Shown here piece by piece: positions 48,016 to 57,318 of a DNA stretch of 64,000 nt. This stretch comes from Secundilactobacillus odoratitofui DSM 19909 = JCM 15043. GTDB lineage: Bacteria; Bacillota; Bacilli; Lactobacillales; Lactobacillaceae. The position numbers and the translations under genes were made by a program. Below the pieces are notes generated by a model that was not told where the DNA came from, did not search any database, and saw only the letters and a list, made by a program, of their open reading frames with translations. The stretch covers positions 62,502-126,501 of the forward strand of contig NZ_AZEE01000028.1 of assembly GCF_001434895.1 (NCBI RefSeq), in the 5' to 3' direction. Within the stretch, counting starts at the first letter, position 1. Every line of letters begins with the position of its first letter.

Positions 48016-48729
48016 ATGCAACACTTCTTTACGATTATCGGTGGGATGGGGACGGAAGCCACCGAAACCTACCTGCATCAGCTAAACGAACGGACACCTG
48101 CGCAACGTGATCAAGATTACTTGGATTATATCTTGGTCAATCACGCCACGGTGCCGGATCGAACGGCGTATATCAAAGATCATAGTCAGCCAAATCCATT
48201 ACCGACTTTGCTGGACGATATTAAAAAACAAAGTCAGTTGGGGCCCGATTTCTTTGCGCTGCCATGTAATACGGCGCACTATTTCTATGATGACTTGCAG
48301 GCAGCGACCGATATTCCGATTTTGCACATGCCAAGAGAAGCGGTTAAGTCGATTAAAACGACGTATCCGAATGCGCGCAAAATTGGCTTGATTGCCACTG
48401 AAGGGACGATTTACGACCACATTTATGATCACGAGATTTTAAATGCTGGTTATGAATTTGCCGCACCAAGTCAGTCTGTGCAAGAACAGACTAATCGGTT
48501 GATTTACGACAACATTAAGGACAACAACGTGGTTGATCGACAACTTTACCACGGCCTTGTCCAACAAATGTTTGATGAAACGCACTGTGATGCGCTAGTC
48601 CTTGGTTGTACGGAACTGTCCTTAGCGCAGGATCGTGAGCCCGTGACGGATAAACCAATGGTGGACAGCCAGTCAATTCTGGTCGATCGTTCACTTGAAT
48701 TAGCACTGAAGTATCAAAAGGGTAACTAG
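48016..48729 (+). CDS. racD: Aspartate/glutamate racemase family protein, probable aspartate racemase
   Basis: The 237-residue enzyme has the two catalytic cysteines of the family: Cys84 in LPCNTAH and Cys198 in LGCTELSL. It also has the GGMGTEATETYL start typical of aspartate racemases. In this operon it would make the D-aspartate used by the ligase just upstream. ATG 48016 follows AGGGGTGA. Terminator at 48738-48785. Confidence 0.9.
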   Translation: MQHFFTIIGGMGTEATETYLHQLNERTPAQRDQDYLDYILVNHATVPDRTAYIKDHSQPNPLPTLLDDIKKQSQLGPDFFALPCNTAHYFYDDLQAATDIPILHMPREAVKSIKTTYPNARKIGLIATEGTIYDHIYDHEILNAGYEFAAPSQSVQEQTNRLIYDNIKDNNVVDRQLYHGLVQQMFDETHCDALVLGCTELSLAQDREPVTDKPMVDSQSILVDRSLELALKYQKGN

Positions 48730-48737
48730 AATGCGTC

Positions 48738-48785
48738 AAAAAAGCAGCTTTGAGCGGACGGTAAGTTCGGCTCAAAGCTGCTTTT
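48738..48785 (+). terminator. Rho-independent terminator
   Basis: AAAAGCAGCTTTGAGC pairs with GCTCAAAGCTGCTTTT; it ends the murE-ligase-racD operon and may also serve the minus strand. Confidence 0.88.
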
Positions 48786-48795
48786 GTTGTTGTGA

Positions 48796-49143
48796 TTAAA
48801 TGGAATGAAGCGTCAGGACAATATCGATCACCGCGGTGATTAAGATGGCAACCGTGACGACCACTTGCCATTTGATTGGTAAAGACTGCTCCTGTTTACG
48901 GCCAAAGGCAATCTCAATTAAGATGATAACCAACACAGCCAGCAGGCCTTTGAACGAAACTAACAGTGGTGAATGATGAAACGTTCGAATCGTTAAGACC
49001 ACCATGGCCGTAGCCATGATGAGGTAGATTAAGCGATCAAAGATTAACCACTGTGCGATTCTTTTTTCAGAGGTTCGGCTGAGACCAATCAGCGTAAAGG
49101 GAATCAGCAAAATTAAACTAGCAAAATAAATTGAGAGCCACAT
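48796..49143 (-). CDS. YisL/DUF1516-family small membrane protein
   Basis: The 115-residue protein has four hydrophobic segments (about 5-22, 35-50, 60-80 and 93-112) and the size and pattern of the YisL/UPF0344 family, whose function is unknown. ATG 49143 follows AAGGACGTG. It is single and convergent with the racD operon. Confidence 0.78.
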   Translation of the reverse strand: MWLSIYFASLILLIPFTLIGLSRTSEKRIAQWLIFDRLIYLIMATAMVVLTIRTFHHSPLLVSFKGLLAVLVIILIEIAFGRKQEQSLPIKWQVVVTVAILITAVIDIVLTLHSI

Positions 49144-49293
49144 GAAGTTGTCACGTCCTTGAATTCTAGAGTTGGTGACGGGGATTCACCGTTGAAACGC
49201 TATCATTTCCAGTTTACCACGGTGACATGTAGATTTGAATTGGCTTTATGAAAGCTTATAGTGACTTTAAGGGGGTTGAAAGATATCCATGAT

Positions 49294-49330
49294 GAAAAAA
49301 ATTCCCTAGAACTTAATCTAGGGAATTTTA
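49294..49330 (-). terminator. Terminator of tRNA-Gly
   Basis: AATTCCCTAGA pairs with TCTAGGGAATT; on the minus strand it is followed by a T tract (A run at 49295-49301 on plus). It lies 35 bp past the tRNA. Confidence 0.75.
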
Positions 49331-49364
49331 ATAAATCTTGACACACGTTCATTAGTTCATCTTA

Positions 49365-49435
49365 AGCGGGTAACGGGAATCGGACCCGCGACACAAGCTT
49401 GGGAAGCTTGGATTTTACCACTAAACTATACCCGC
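49365..49435 (-). tRNA. tRNA-Gly (anticodon CCC)
   Basis: The minus strand folds as a cloverleaf: acceptor GCGGGTA/TACCCGC, anticodon stem CAAGC/GCTTG with loop TTCCCAA (anticodon CCC), and T arm GCGGG/CCCGT. The CCA is not encoded. Confidence 0.93.
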
Positions 49436-49447
49436 ATAACAGTAACA

Positions 49448-49476
49448 ACTATAACATGAAATCATTCATTTGTCAG
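49448..49476 (-). promoter_or_regulatory. Promoter of tRNA-Gly
   Basis: On the minus strand, CTGACA (49471-49476) and TATAGT (49448-49453) are separated by 17 bp, about 13 bp before the tRNA. Confidence 0.8.
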
Positions 49477-49531
49477 CATAAAATTGCATAAAAATGAACA
49501 GTTTTCAGAAAAAGTGTTCTGTTACGGTTTA

Positions 49532-49747
49532 TTATTCGGCCTTCACTTTAGCTGGGGTGGCATCGCCTTTGCGCACGATGGCCCGGTTGTTCAGTTCACC
49601 AACTAAGATGCGGTCTTCGTTATCGAAACTTAAGATGTGAATTAATACGGCGTTTTCGTATACCTTTTCAATTTCACCTTCAAAATCGTGTTCAAAAGAG
49701 CCAAACTTCTTGCCCTTAACGTAGTCGCCGATCTGATGTTCTGCCAT
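49532..49747 (-). CDS. DUF2187-like small protein
   Basis: The 71-residue protein (GDYVKGKKFGSFEHDFEGEIEKVYEN) has a KOW/SH3-like pattern and resembles the DUF2187 family. Function is unknown. ATG 49747 follows GGAGGACG; a longer frame to 49762 includes that site and is rejected. Confidence 0.75.
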   Translation of the reverse strand: MAEHQIGDYVKGKKFGSFEHDFEGEIEKVYENAVLIHILSFDNEDRILVGELNNRAIVRKGDATPAKVKAE

Positions 49748-49944
49748 TTGGTCGTCCTCCACTTCGCATGATGAAAAAGATAATATCAGACTCCACTTGC
49801 AAATACAACCCCTTTTTCCAGATTCATTGGAATTTTAGAAAACTTGGTGTCAAATTGATTGATTCGCACCTGACTCGCCATCTAGGTCAAACTCATATAT
49901 AATTAAGATAGCGTTTACATTAACTGTGAAGGGAGACGACAATC

Positions 49945-51747
49945 ATGGCAAAGTTATCGAATTACAAGCGACTGTGGGCGGTATTGATCGTGGGTGTCCT
50001 CGCACTCATTTTAGCGTTTGGCGTTCAGCAAAACGGTTGGGCACAGCTCCTTGTGACGGTTTTGGGTTCCATCATTGCACTATTGATGTTTATCGATATG
50101 GTCAAAACACTGAGATCCGGTAAGTTTGGTGTGGATTTGCTTGCAATTACGGCCGTGATTGCCACGTTGGCGATTGGCGAGTACTGGGCGGCACTGATTG
50201 TGCTCCTAATGCTTACCGGTGGGGATGCACTAGAAGATTATGCGACTCACAAGGCCAATTCTGATCTGCAGGCGCTGTTAGAAAATTCACCACAAGTGGC
50301 GCACGTGATTATAGAAGAAGATTTAAAGGACGTAGTGGCTGAGGACGTTCAAGTCGGTGATAAATTACTGATCAAGCCGGGTGAGATTGTGCCCGTGGAT
50401 GGGACAATTTTAAGTGGTACAGCAACGGTTGACGAGTCTTCGCTGACCGGCGAATCGAAGCCAATTGATAAAGGACCTGGTGACATGGTGATGTCTGGGT
50501 CGCTGAACGGTGATACGGCAGTGCGCTTAGTGGCTGATAAACGGGCGGCGGATAGTCAGTACCAAAATATCGTGAAGTTAGTGAAACAAGCGGAATCACA
50601 ACCTGCCCACTTTGTTCGGCTGGCTGACCGCTATGCCGTGCCATTTACCATTCTGGCGTACGTGATTGCCGGTATCGCTTGGGCGGTCGCCGGTGACTCA
50701 ACGCGGTTTGCGCAGGTACTCGTGGTCGCTTCCCCGTGTCCATTGATTTTGGCCGCACCCGTTGCACTGGTAGCGGGTATGGGCCGCGCTAGTCAGGCCG
50801 GTGTCATCGTTAAAACCGGAACGACGATTGAAAAATTGGCATTGATCAAAACAATGGCGTTTGATAAAACGGGGACGATCACGTTGGGGCAACTCACAGT
50901 AACCGAGACCCGTCCCGAAGCCGGGTACGATGCTGAAACGGTTTTAAAGTTAGCAGCTGCAGTTGAACAACAATCCAACCACATTTTAGCGCGGTCGCTG
51001 GTTCAAGCGGTGACCACGACGTTGCCTGATATTAGTGATGCCACGGAAGTGACTGGTGAAGGGGTACAAGCGACCATTGATGGCAAATTAGTTAAAGCCG
51101 GCAAAGCGGATTACGTCATGCCCAAAGGGGCCATTCAGCGTGTTGACGAAACAGCGGTGTATGTGTCAGTAGCTGGTCAATACGTTGGCTGCGTCGTTTT
51201 TGCGGATCGCGTGCGTCCCGAAGCCGCTGCTACGATGGCCCAATTGCACCAACTTGGAATTTCCCACCTCATGATGATTTCGGGTGACCGGCAGCCGATT
51301 GCCGCTCAAATTGCGGATGAAGTCGGTATCGATGACGTACACGCAGAGTGTTTGCCTCATGACAAAATCGCAGTCTTAAAGGAAGTGCCATCAACTCAGC
51401 ATCCAGTTGCCATGGTAGGCGATGGTGTCAATGATGCACCATCATTAGTGACAGCTGACGTTGGGATTGCCATGGGTGTTCACGGTGCCACCGCTGCCAG
51501 CGAATCGGCGGACGTGGTGATTTTAAAAGACGACCTGATGCGAATTGCACGGGCGGTTAAAATCTCACGAGAAACCATGTCGGTAGCACGGCAATCCGTT
51601 TTAATTGGGATTCTCATCTGTACAATTTTGATGCTGATTGCCAGCGTGGGTGTGATACCAACCATTATTGGGGCGATGTTGCAAGAAGTCGTCGATACGG
51701 TGACGATTCTGTGGGCATTGAAGGCCCGGAGTCGGGGTCGAGAATGA
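49945..51747 (+). CDS. P1B-type heavy metal ATPase, SPC motif (likely Fe/Co exporter)
   Basis: The 600-residue pump has the P-type phosphorylation motif DKTGT (near 309), TGES (near 170), GDGVNDAP (near 493) and a membrane metal motif SPCPLIL (near 262) instead of CPC. The N-terminal cysteine metal-binding domain is absent. SPC and a short N-terminus mark the P1B-4 group, known to export cobalt, iron or zinc (for example CoaT and PfeT). It sits alone with no regulator beside it. ATG 49945 follows GAAGGGAG. Confidence 0.88.
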   Translation: MAKLSNYKRLWAVLIVGVLALILAFGVQQNGWAQLLVTVLGSIIALLMFIDMVKTLRSGKFGVDLLAITAVIATLAIGEYWAALIVLLMLTGGDALEDYATHKANSDLQALLENSPQVAHVIIEEDLKDVVAEDVQVGDKLLIKPGEIVPVDGTILSGTATVDESSLTGESKPIDKGPGDMVMSGSLNGDTAVRLVADKRAADSQYQNIVKLVKQAESQPAHFVRLADRYAVPFTILAYVIAGIAWAVAGDSTRFAQVLVVASPCPLILAAPVALVAGMGRASQAGVIVKTGTTIEKLALIKTMAFDKTGTITLGQLTVTETRPEAGYDAETVLKLAAAVEQQSNHILARSLVQAVTTTLPDISDATEVTGEGVQATIDGKLVKAGKADYVMPKGAIQRVDETAVYVSVAGQYVGCVVFADRVRPEAAATMAQLHQLGISHLMMISGDRQPIAAQIADEVGIDDVHAECLPHDKIAVLKEVPSTQHPVAMVGDGVNDAPSLVTADVGIAMGVHGATAASESADVVILKDDLMRIARAVKISRETMSVARQSVLIGILICTILMLIASVGVIPTIIGAMLQEVVDTVTILWALKARSRGRE

Positions 51748-51752
51748 ATTTA

Positions 51753-51802
51753 AAAATCACGTGCTCTGGTTGTTATCATCGACTTTAGCACGTGATTTTT
51801 TT
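51753..51802 (+). terminator. Rho-independent terminator
   Basis: AAAATCACGTGCT pairs with AGCACGTGATTTT with a T run, after the P-type ATPase. Confidence 0.85.
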
Positions 51803-51825
51803 GATTTATTCTTGAGTGTAGCCCT

Positions 51826-52932
51826 TCATACGTGTAATTTAACTTCTTGAAACATCAAATAGCTGATGAGCAGCGTGTCAACTAGCGTAATGGTGACAAT
51901 TGTATAGAAGTCTTCGGCCATCAAGGCGGCCGCAAACGCAATGATCCAGCTCAAGATAAATATCGTCCGTGTGAATAACCCATGGGCAAACGGTTGTCGG
52001 TTGAAGCGAGTTGCTAAGCCAATCCCAATATAAAAGAGTAATAACCCAAGGTAAAGCATGGTAACCGGAAAGTCGAAGTTATGATCTAATTCACCAACAA
52101 AATTTAACGCGACGGTGATTAGACTGAGCCCGAAAATAATCGGGTAGTGTAAGTAGATCAGTAAATTACCAGTTTCGCCACGACGTTGATTATTGATGAG
52201 ATGGTCAAATTCGGCGATATACGTAAAGAATAACGCCACCACGACTGCAAAAACCATCACTGAACCGATGCTGAGGGTTTGCTTAGTGAAGTAACCCGCG
52301 ATGGCGACAATGGTTTCGCCGAACATAATAATTGTGAGTAAGGATAACCGCTCCACAAGATGTGAAAAAATAATCGGGTGGTGCTTCGTGTATTTACCAG
52401 TGAAACTAGGTGCAATCCAACTACTGATAATGCCGACTAAGGCGAGTGGAATGCCGATCGGTTCTGGAATGAATCCGGCAATAAGCAGCGTGCAGGTTCG
52501 AATTAATAGAATATAGATAAACACCGTCGCAATCTGCTGGTCAATTTGGGCCGCTGTTTTTAAACGAACGCCTAAGTATTGCGCTAATAACGTTGCTGAG
52601 AGCAATCCGGCAGCGATGAAGAACGGATGTAAATCATAGGTGAGACTCCCGGAAAAGGAGTTAGACATGTAGAGCACGATTGCCATGTCGACAAAAGCGT
52701 AAAACATATCAGACCAAGATGAGCTGCCATAGCGATTGGTAAAAACGGTTTGAACCATCCACGAGTTAATAAACACGATAACGACGAACGTGAAAATTAA
52801 AAAGGTGGTGGGTTTAACGACGCCGTCAGTTAGTTGATGGATCAGTGCGGTGGCCCGTGAAATCATGTAGACAAACACTAAATCATAAAATGCTTCGATT
52901 AAAGTGACCCGTTTGGATAATTGTTCTGCCAT
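51826..52932 (-). CDS. LtrA-family membrane protein
   Basis: The 368-residue protein has about ten hydrophobic segments and the LtrA pattern VTLIEAFYDLVFVYMISRATALIH near the start and GETIVAIAGYF near 220. LtrA (low temperature requirement A) proteins are membrane proteins of unclear function. I chose ATG 52932 (MAEQLSKR), right after GGGGGAAAG; the longer frame from 53007 would add an unmatched 25 residues. Confidence 0.85.
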   Translation of the reverse strand: MAEQLSKRVTLIEAFYDLVFVYMISRATALIHQLTDGVVKPTTFLIFTFVVIVFINSWMVQTVFTNRYGSSSWSDMFYAFVDMAIVLYMSNSFSGSLTYDLHPFFIAAGLLSATLLAQYLGVRLKTAAQIDQQIATVFIYILLIRTCTLLIAGFIPEPIGIPLALVGIISSWIAPSFTGKYTKHHPIIFSHLVERLSLLTIIMFGETIVAIAGYFTKQTLSIGSVMVFAVVVALFFTYIAEFDHLINNQRRGETGNLLIYLHYPIIFGLSLITVALNFVGELDHNFDFPVTMLYLGLLLFYIGIGLATRFNRQPFAHGLFTRTIFILSWIIAFAAALMAEDFYTIVTITLVDTLLISYLMFQEVKLHV

Positions 52933-53112
52933 TTTACTTTCCCCCAAGTTTTGCTTACTACGTTCATTATCCGATTGATTGGTCAAATCGGCAATTAGAA
53001 ATTTCACTTAAAAAGTACTTGCCTTGAAGTCCACTTCAAGGGTTAAGCTCAGCTTGTGAGTTCGTAATGAACTGATAATGAACAGTTAATTAAGTTAATG
53101 GAGATGACAAAT

Positions 53113-54165
53113 ATGAAAACAGCAGTTTTTGTAAAACCAGGTCAAATTGAAGTTCAAGATTTACCAAAACCAGAGATTCAGCAACCAACTGACGCAATTC
53201 TTAAAATTGTACGGGCGTGTGTCTGTGGTTCTGATTTATGGTGGTACCGTGGCATCAGTGAACGCCAGCACGGCACACCAGTGGGTCACGAAGCGATTGG
53301 TATTGTTGAGTCAGTGGGCGACGAAGTGACCGATGTGAAACCCGGCGACTTTGTGATTGCACCGTTTTCACATGGATGTGGTCACTGTGCGGCTTGTCTT
53401 GCCGGTTTTGATGGGAACTGTTTAACACCGGTCGATGACGAGGTAGTCGGCTATCAGGGTGAATACTTACGGTACAAGCACGCCAACTGGTCATTAGTTA
53501 AAATTCCGGGTCAACCGTCAGATTATACGGACGATCAACTGAATGATTTGCTGACGCTTTCCGATGTAATGGCAACTGGTTACCATGCAGCTGCCAGCGC
53601 CGAAGTTAAGCCGGGTGATACCGTGGTGGTCATGGGTGACGGTGCAGTTGGGTTATGCGGTGTCATTGCAGCGAAATTACGTGGTGCGACCCGCATCATT
53701 GCCATGAGTCGGCATGCTGACCGTCAAGCACTAGCAAAGCAGTTTGGTGCTACTGATATTATTGCTGAGCGTGGTGATGCTGCAGTTGCAGCTGTTATGG
53801 CGCTAACTAATGGAACGGGTGCAGATGCGGTTTTGGAATGCGTCGGGACGAATCAGTCGGTTGAAACCGCTGTTCAAGTTGGTCGACCTGGTGCGATTGT
53901 CGGCCGAGTTGGCGTCCCCCAACAGCCAGAAATCGATACCAACGGCTTATTTTGGCGGAACATTGGTCTGCGTGGTGGAATTGCTTCAGTTACCACTTAT
54001 GATAAAAAAATTCTGTTAGATGCTGTCTTGAAGGGTGATATTCATCCTGGGTTGGTCTTTACCAAGCGCTTTAGTTTAGATGACGTTCAATCAGCTTATG
54101 AGGCGATGGATAACCGCGAAGCCATCAAGTCATTGTTAATTGTTGATGAGCTATCAGAGAAGTAA
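53113..54165 (+). CDS. Zinc-dependent alcohol dehydrogenase (MDR family)
   Basis: The 350-residue oxidoreductase has the catalytic zinc region (CVCGSDLWWYR, GHEAIGIVESVG), the structural-zinc cysteines CGHCAACLAGFDGNC and the NAD(P) loop GDGAVGLCGVIAAK near 180. Substrate unknown. ATG 53113 (MKTAVFVKPG) follows GGAGATG; the upstream ATG 53098 is only 15 bases before. Closed by terminator 54196-54242. Confidence 0.9.
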   Translation: MKTAVFVKPGQIEVQDLPKPEIQQPTDAILKIVRACVCGSDLWWYRGISERQHGTPVGHEAIGIVESVGDEVTDVKPGDFVIAPFSHGCGHCAACLAGFDGNCLTPVDDEVVGYQGEYLRYKHANWSLVKIPGQPSDYTDDQLNDLLTLSDVMATGYHAAASAEVKPGDTVVVMGDGAVGLCGVIAAKLRGATRIIAMSRHADRQALAKQFGATDIIAERGDAAVAAVMALTNGTGADAVLECVGTNQSVETAVQVGRPGAIVGRVGVPQQPEIDTNGLFWRNIGLRGGIASVTTYDKKILLDAVLKGDIHPGLVFTKRFSLDDVQSAYEAMDNREAIKSLLIVDELSEK

Positions 54166-54195
54166 CACCCGTAAAGACGTATGGATACCCACAAC

Positions 54196-54242
54196 AAAAG
54201 CGATTCAAGCTTTCCCGTTTAGGTAAGCTTGAATCGCTTTTT
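54196..54242. terminator. Bidirectional terminator
   Basis: AAAAGCGATTCAAGCTT pairs perfectly with AAGCTTGAATCGCTTTT; it serves the dehydrogenase and the convergent DedA gene. Confidence 0.88.
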
Positions 54243-54264
54243 CATATAGAACTATATTCGATGT

Positions 54265-54921
54265 TTAATTAACCGGCGTTGCGGGTTTCTTTAACTTGCG
54301 ACGCAGTGCCATTAGCATGGCTGGTAAGAGCGAAATTGCGACAATTGCCAACATAATGAGTTCAAAGTGGGCTTTGACGATGGCAATGTTACCAAGGAAG
54401 AAACCGGCTAGTACAGTCACGCTGACCCAGCTCAAACCGCCTAAAACGTTGTATAAGATAAAGCGATGATAGGCCATTTTACTAATACCAGCTGTGAAGG
54501 GAATGAAAGTTCGAATGAGTGGCATGAAACGGCCCAAAAAGACTGCGGCGTTGCCATGTTTGGTGAAAAATCGTTCTGTATCATGTAAGTACTTCGGTTT
54601 GATCCAACGTTGGAAACGTGGTGAAGTTAAATGATGGCCGAAGTGTTTACCAATTTCAAAGTTAACGGTATCACCAAGAATGGCGGCGATTGACAAGATG
54701 ATAATGAGTAGCAGTGGGTTCAATGTCGTGCCGCTAAGGGCTGCCAGCGAACCACTCAAAAATAGTAAGGAGTCACCGGGTAGAAATGGCAAGACCACCA
54801 CACCCGTTTCAATGAAAATAACGAGGAATAGTACAAGGTAAACGAGACTGCCATACTGGCCAATTAAAAGCGGCAGTAAGTGATTCAGATTTAAAAAAGC
54901 AACTAATAAGCTTGTAATCAT
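54265..54921 (-). CDS. DedA-family membrane protein
   Basis: The 218-residue protein has about five membrane segments and the DedA signatures FIETGVVVLPFLPGDSLLF near 36-55, GRFMPLIRTFIPFTAG near 130-145 and NVLGGLSWVS. DedA proteins are thought to move lipids such as undecaprenyl phosphate or to maintain membrane potential. ATG 54921 follows GGAGATG. Confidence 0.92.
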   Translation of the reverse strand: MITSLLVAFLNLNHLLPLLIGQYGSLVYLVLFLVIFIETGVVVLPFLPGDSLLFLSGSLAALSGTTLNPLLLIIILSIAAILGDTVNFEIGKHFGHHLTSPRFQRWIKPKYLHDTERFFTKHGNAAVFLGRFMPLIRTFIPFTAGISKMAYHRFILYNVLGGLSWVSVTVLAGFFLGNIAIVKAHFELIMLAIVAISLLPAMLMALRRKLKKPATPVN

Positions 54922-55063
54922 AGGTTCATCTCCAGTAATTGATGGTTGTATTTAGCGAGCATTGTTATGGTTTAAGGATGAAATTAGTTTAACTGGATTT
55001 GTTCGCAAGCAAAAGTATGGTAATCTGAAGGCTAGATTAGGAATTCACAGAAATGGTGGTGAC

Positions 55064-55531
55064 ATGATGACAGCTATAACGTTTGAGGTGCCAAAACAGG
55101 TTACGGATGAGATGATGGTACTCCTCTTATCGGCAGATCCTGATGAACAAATGATTGAGTCCTACATTCACCGCGCCGAGATTCGGGTAGCTAAGTCGGC
55201 TGATCAGATTGTGGGGGTTATTTGTACATTGACGACGCGGCCCTTAACCGTTGAAATTGTGAATCTTGCTGTTCGTGATGACTATCAAAATCACGGCATT
55301 GGCGCTCAGTTAATTAATGAGGTTATCCAACATTGTCGAGCTGAAAAAGTAACGACTCTGGCGATTGGCACGGGTAGTACTAGTTTTGGGCCACTATATC
55401 TCTACCAAAAGTTGGGTTTCCGGATGGTCGGTGTGGATCGTGATTTCTTCGTACGTCATTATTCCCGACCAATTGAAGAGAATGGGTTAGTGTTGAGGGA
55501 CATGATTCGATTGGAACTCAATCTAAAATAA
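55064..55531 (+). CDS. GNAT-family N-acetyltransferase
   Basis: The 155-residue protein has the acetyl-CoA loop motif VRDDYQNHGIGAQLINEVI near 75-93 and a C-terminal FGPLYLYQKLGFRMVG. Substrate unknown. ATG 55064 or 55067 follows GGTGGTG; the longer frame from 54962 lacks a site and would extend the family start. Confidence 0.85.
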   Translation: MMTAITFEVPKQVTDEMMVLLLSADPDEQMIESYIHRAEIRVAKSADQIVGVICTLTTRPLTVEIVNLAVRDDYQNHGIGAQLINEVIQHCRAEKVTTLAIGTGSTSFGPLYLYQKLGFRMVGVDRDFFVRHYSRPIEENGLVLRDMIRLELNLK

Positions 55532-55688
55532 CCATTGATATAACAGCTTATTGTTACTTACAAATGGTTTTAATCGATTAAGTGTTTTTCAGATTCAGTA
55601 TACAAGAATAGTAATTTAGCTCTTCAGGGCTGCTTGTGGGTTGATACGTTTAGTCGCTTTGAAGGGGCGATTTTAAACCGATAGACAA

Positions 55689-55729
55689 ATAACGTCGCAG
55701 AACCCAGTTATTGAGTTCTGCGACGTTAT
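55689..55729. terminator. Bidirectional terminator
   Basis: ATAACGTCGCAGAAC pairs perfectly with GTTCTGCGACGTTAT; between the GNAT gene and the convergent small gene. Confidence 0.8.
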
Positions 55730-55741
55730 CCTGCGGTAATG

Positions 55742-55969
55742 TTATTTAAGTTGTTCAGCAAATTTGCGCATGGCCGTTTTTACTTCCGTCACTTTTTCCG
55801 GTATCAAAAGTGGCATCAATTTACCGGCTAATTCGGTGAAAGCAGCTTTGTCGAAGCTGCCTTTTGCCTGTTGCTCAAATGCGCTTTGCAGAAAAGCTTT
55901 TGCTTCATCTTGCTTATCTGGCAGGGTTCTATCGATGAAAAAGTTCAAAAATTGTTGTTGTGAATTCAT
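55742..55969 (-). CDS. Small helical protein of unknown function
   Basis: The 75-residue, charged, alpha-helical protein (MNSQQQFLNFF...) is not recognised. ATG 55969 follows GAAGGTG. It is single and convergent with the GNAT gene. Confidence 0.65.
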   Translation of the reverse strand: MNSQQQFLNFFIDRTLPDKQDEAKAFLQSAFEQQAKGSFDKAAFTELAGKLMPLLIPEKVTEVKTAMRKFAEQLK

Positions 55970-56123
55970 ATGAGCACCTTCTTTAAGTTAATAATGTTAA
56001 GTATATCGTAAATCAAGTGATTCCACGTGAATAGTGCTCATTGAGAATCTTTCGAGCAAAATACATTGACTAGACCGCAAAAATTTAGCATCCTAAACAC
56101 TGTAGAAACGAACGGAGATCACC

Positions 56124-56528
56124 ATGAAAAAAATTTACTTTTTATGTACCGGTAATTCCTGTCGTAGTCAGATGGCTGAGGGCTTTGGCAAGGCATTAAT
56201 GGGACCGGACTGGCAAGTGGAGAGTGCTGGGATCGAAATGCACGGTTTAAACCCCAAGGCGGTAACCGTGATGGCAGAAGTCGGCATCGATATTTCCAAT
56301 CAGTACGCCAAATTAATTGATCTTGACTACCTCAATCAGTGTGATTTAGTGGTGACTTTATGTGGGGATGCTCGTGACAAGTGTCCCATGACACCGGCAT
56401 CGGTGCAAAAGCAGCATTGGCCGTTACCTGATCCGGCCCAAGCGAACGGGACTGTGGCCGAACAATTGGCCGTTTTTCGAACAGTTCGAGATGACATTCG
56501 ACACCGGGTGGCCGCGTTGGTATCGTAA
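56124..56528 (+). CDS. arsC: Thioredoxin-type arsenate reductase ArsC / low-MW phosphatase fold
   Basis: The 134-residue protein has the phosphatase loop CTGNSCRS (Cys9, Cys14) and the second pair in [10 protein letters not shown] (Cys82 and Cys89 spacing), the disulfide-cascade cysteines of thioredoxin-coupled arsenate reductases. No arsB/acr3 pump is nearby; the ArsR-type regulator at 57318 is about 800 bp away, in another operon. An orphan ArsC is possible. ATG 56124 follows CGGAGA. Confidence 0.85.
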   Translation: MKKIYFLCTGNSCRSQMAEGFGKALMGPDWQVESAGIEMHGLNPKAVTVMAEVGIDISNQYAKLIDLDYLNQCDLVVTLCGDARDKCPMTPASVQKQHWPLPDPAQANGTVAEQLAVFRTVRDDIRHRVAALVS

Positions 56529-56631
56529 GCAACATCATTTGGTGGCATTTTTTTGTCATCAATGATTGACAGAGTTGTTCTGTCATGGTTTAATGGTTTA
56601 AAATCTTAAACATATGAACGGAGTAATTAAC

Positions 56632-57318
56632 ATGCAGAAAGTATTGATTGTGGAAACAAACGTTACGCGATATGGTCAGACCAACGACCCAACCGGACTT
56701 TGGCTTGGCGAAGCTGCCGAATTTGTAGATGAACTTCAACGGGCCAACATTGAATTTGATTTTGTGAGTCCGAAAGGCGGATTTGTGCCACTAGATCCCC
56801 GCAGTATGAAGTACACGGATGATGAAATCATGCGGATCTACGAATCCCAAGATTTTGTGACGCGCGGCTTAACCAACACGATGACACCTGCAGAAGTTCA
56901 TACTGAAGATTATGCTGCCATTTATTACACTGGCGGTCATGGCGTGATGTGGGACTTTCCAAACGACCAGCCACTCCAAAAAATCGCTCAGACAATTTAT
57001 CAGCAGGGTGGGTACGTCACTTCAGTTTGCCACGGCATCGCTGGTTTACTCAACTTACGAGATGCTGACGGTCAATATTTGATTGCTGGCAAAAAGGTGA
57101 CCGGCTTTACGACGGCAGAGGAGATTATTGCCGGCAAGAAATCGGTAGTCCCATTTTTGAATCAACAAGTGGCTACCAGTCACGGCGCTGTGTTTCAAAA
57201 GAAACGGTTCTACAAACCATACGCAATTGCAGATGGTCAGCTCATTACCGGTCAAAACCCATTTTCAGTCCGACCGGTTGCCAAATTACTCATTGCACAC
57301 TTACAGGAGGCCTCATAA
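56632..57318 (+). CDS. DJ-1/PfpI (class I glutamine amidotransferase-like) protein
   Basis: The 228-residue protein has the nucleophile elbow VCHGIAG (Cys near 134) and the GGHGVMWDF segment near 104-112, matching the Hsp31-like part of the DJ-1/PfpI superfamily, which includes glyoxalase III and protein deglycase-type enzymes. ATG 56632 (MQKVLIVETN) follows CGGAG. It shares one base with the ArsR-type regulator downstream. A role against reactive carbonyls is inferred from family and neighbours. Confidence 0.85.
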   Translation: MQKVLIVETNVTRYGQTNDPTGLWLGEAAEFVDELQRANIEFDFVSPKGGFVPLDPRSMKYTDDEIMRIYESQDFVTRGLTNTMTPAEVHTEDYAAIYYTGGHGVMWDFPNDQPLQKIAQTIYQQGGYVTSVCHGIAGLLNLRDADGQYLIAGKKVTGFTTAEEIIAGKKSVVPFLNQQVATSHGAVFQKKRFYKPYAIADGQLITGQNPFSVRPVAKLLIAHLQEAS

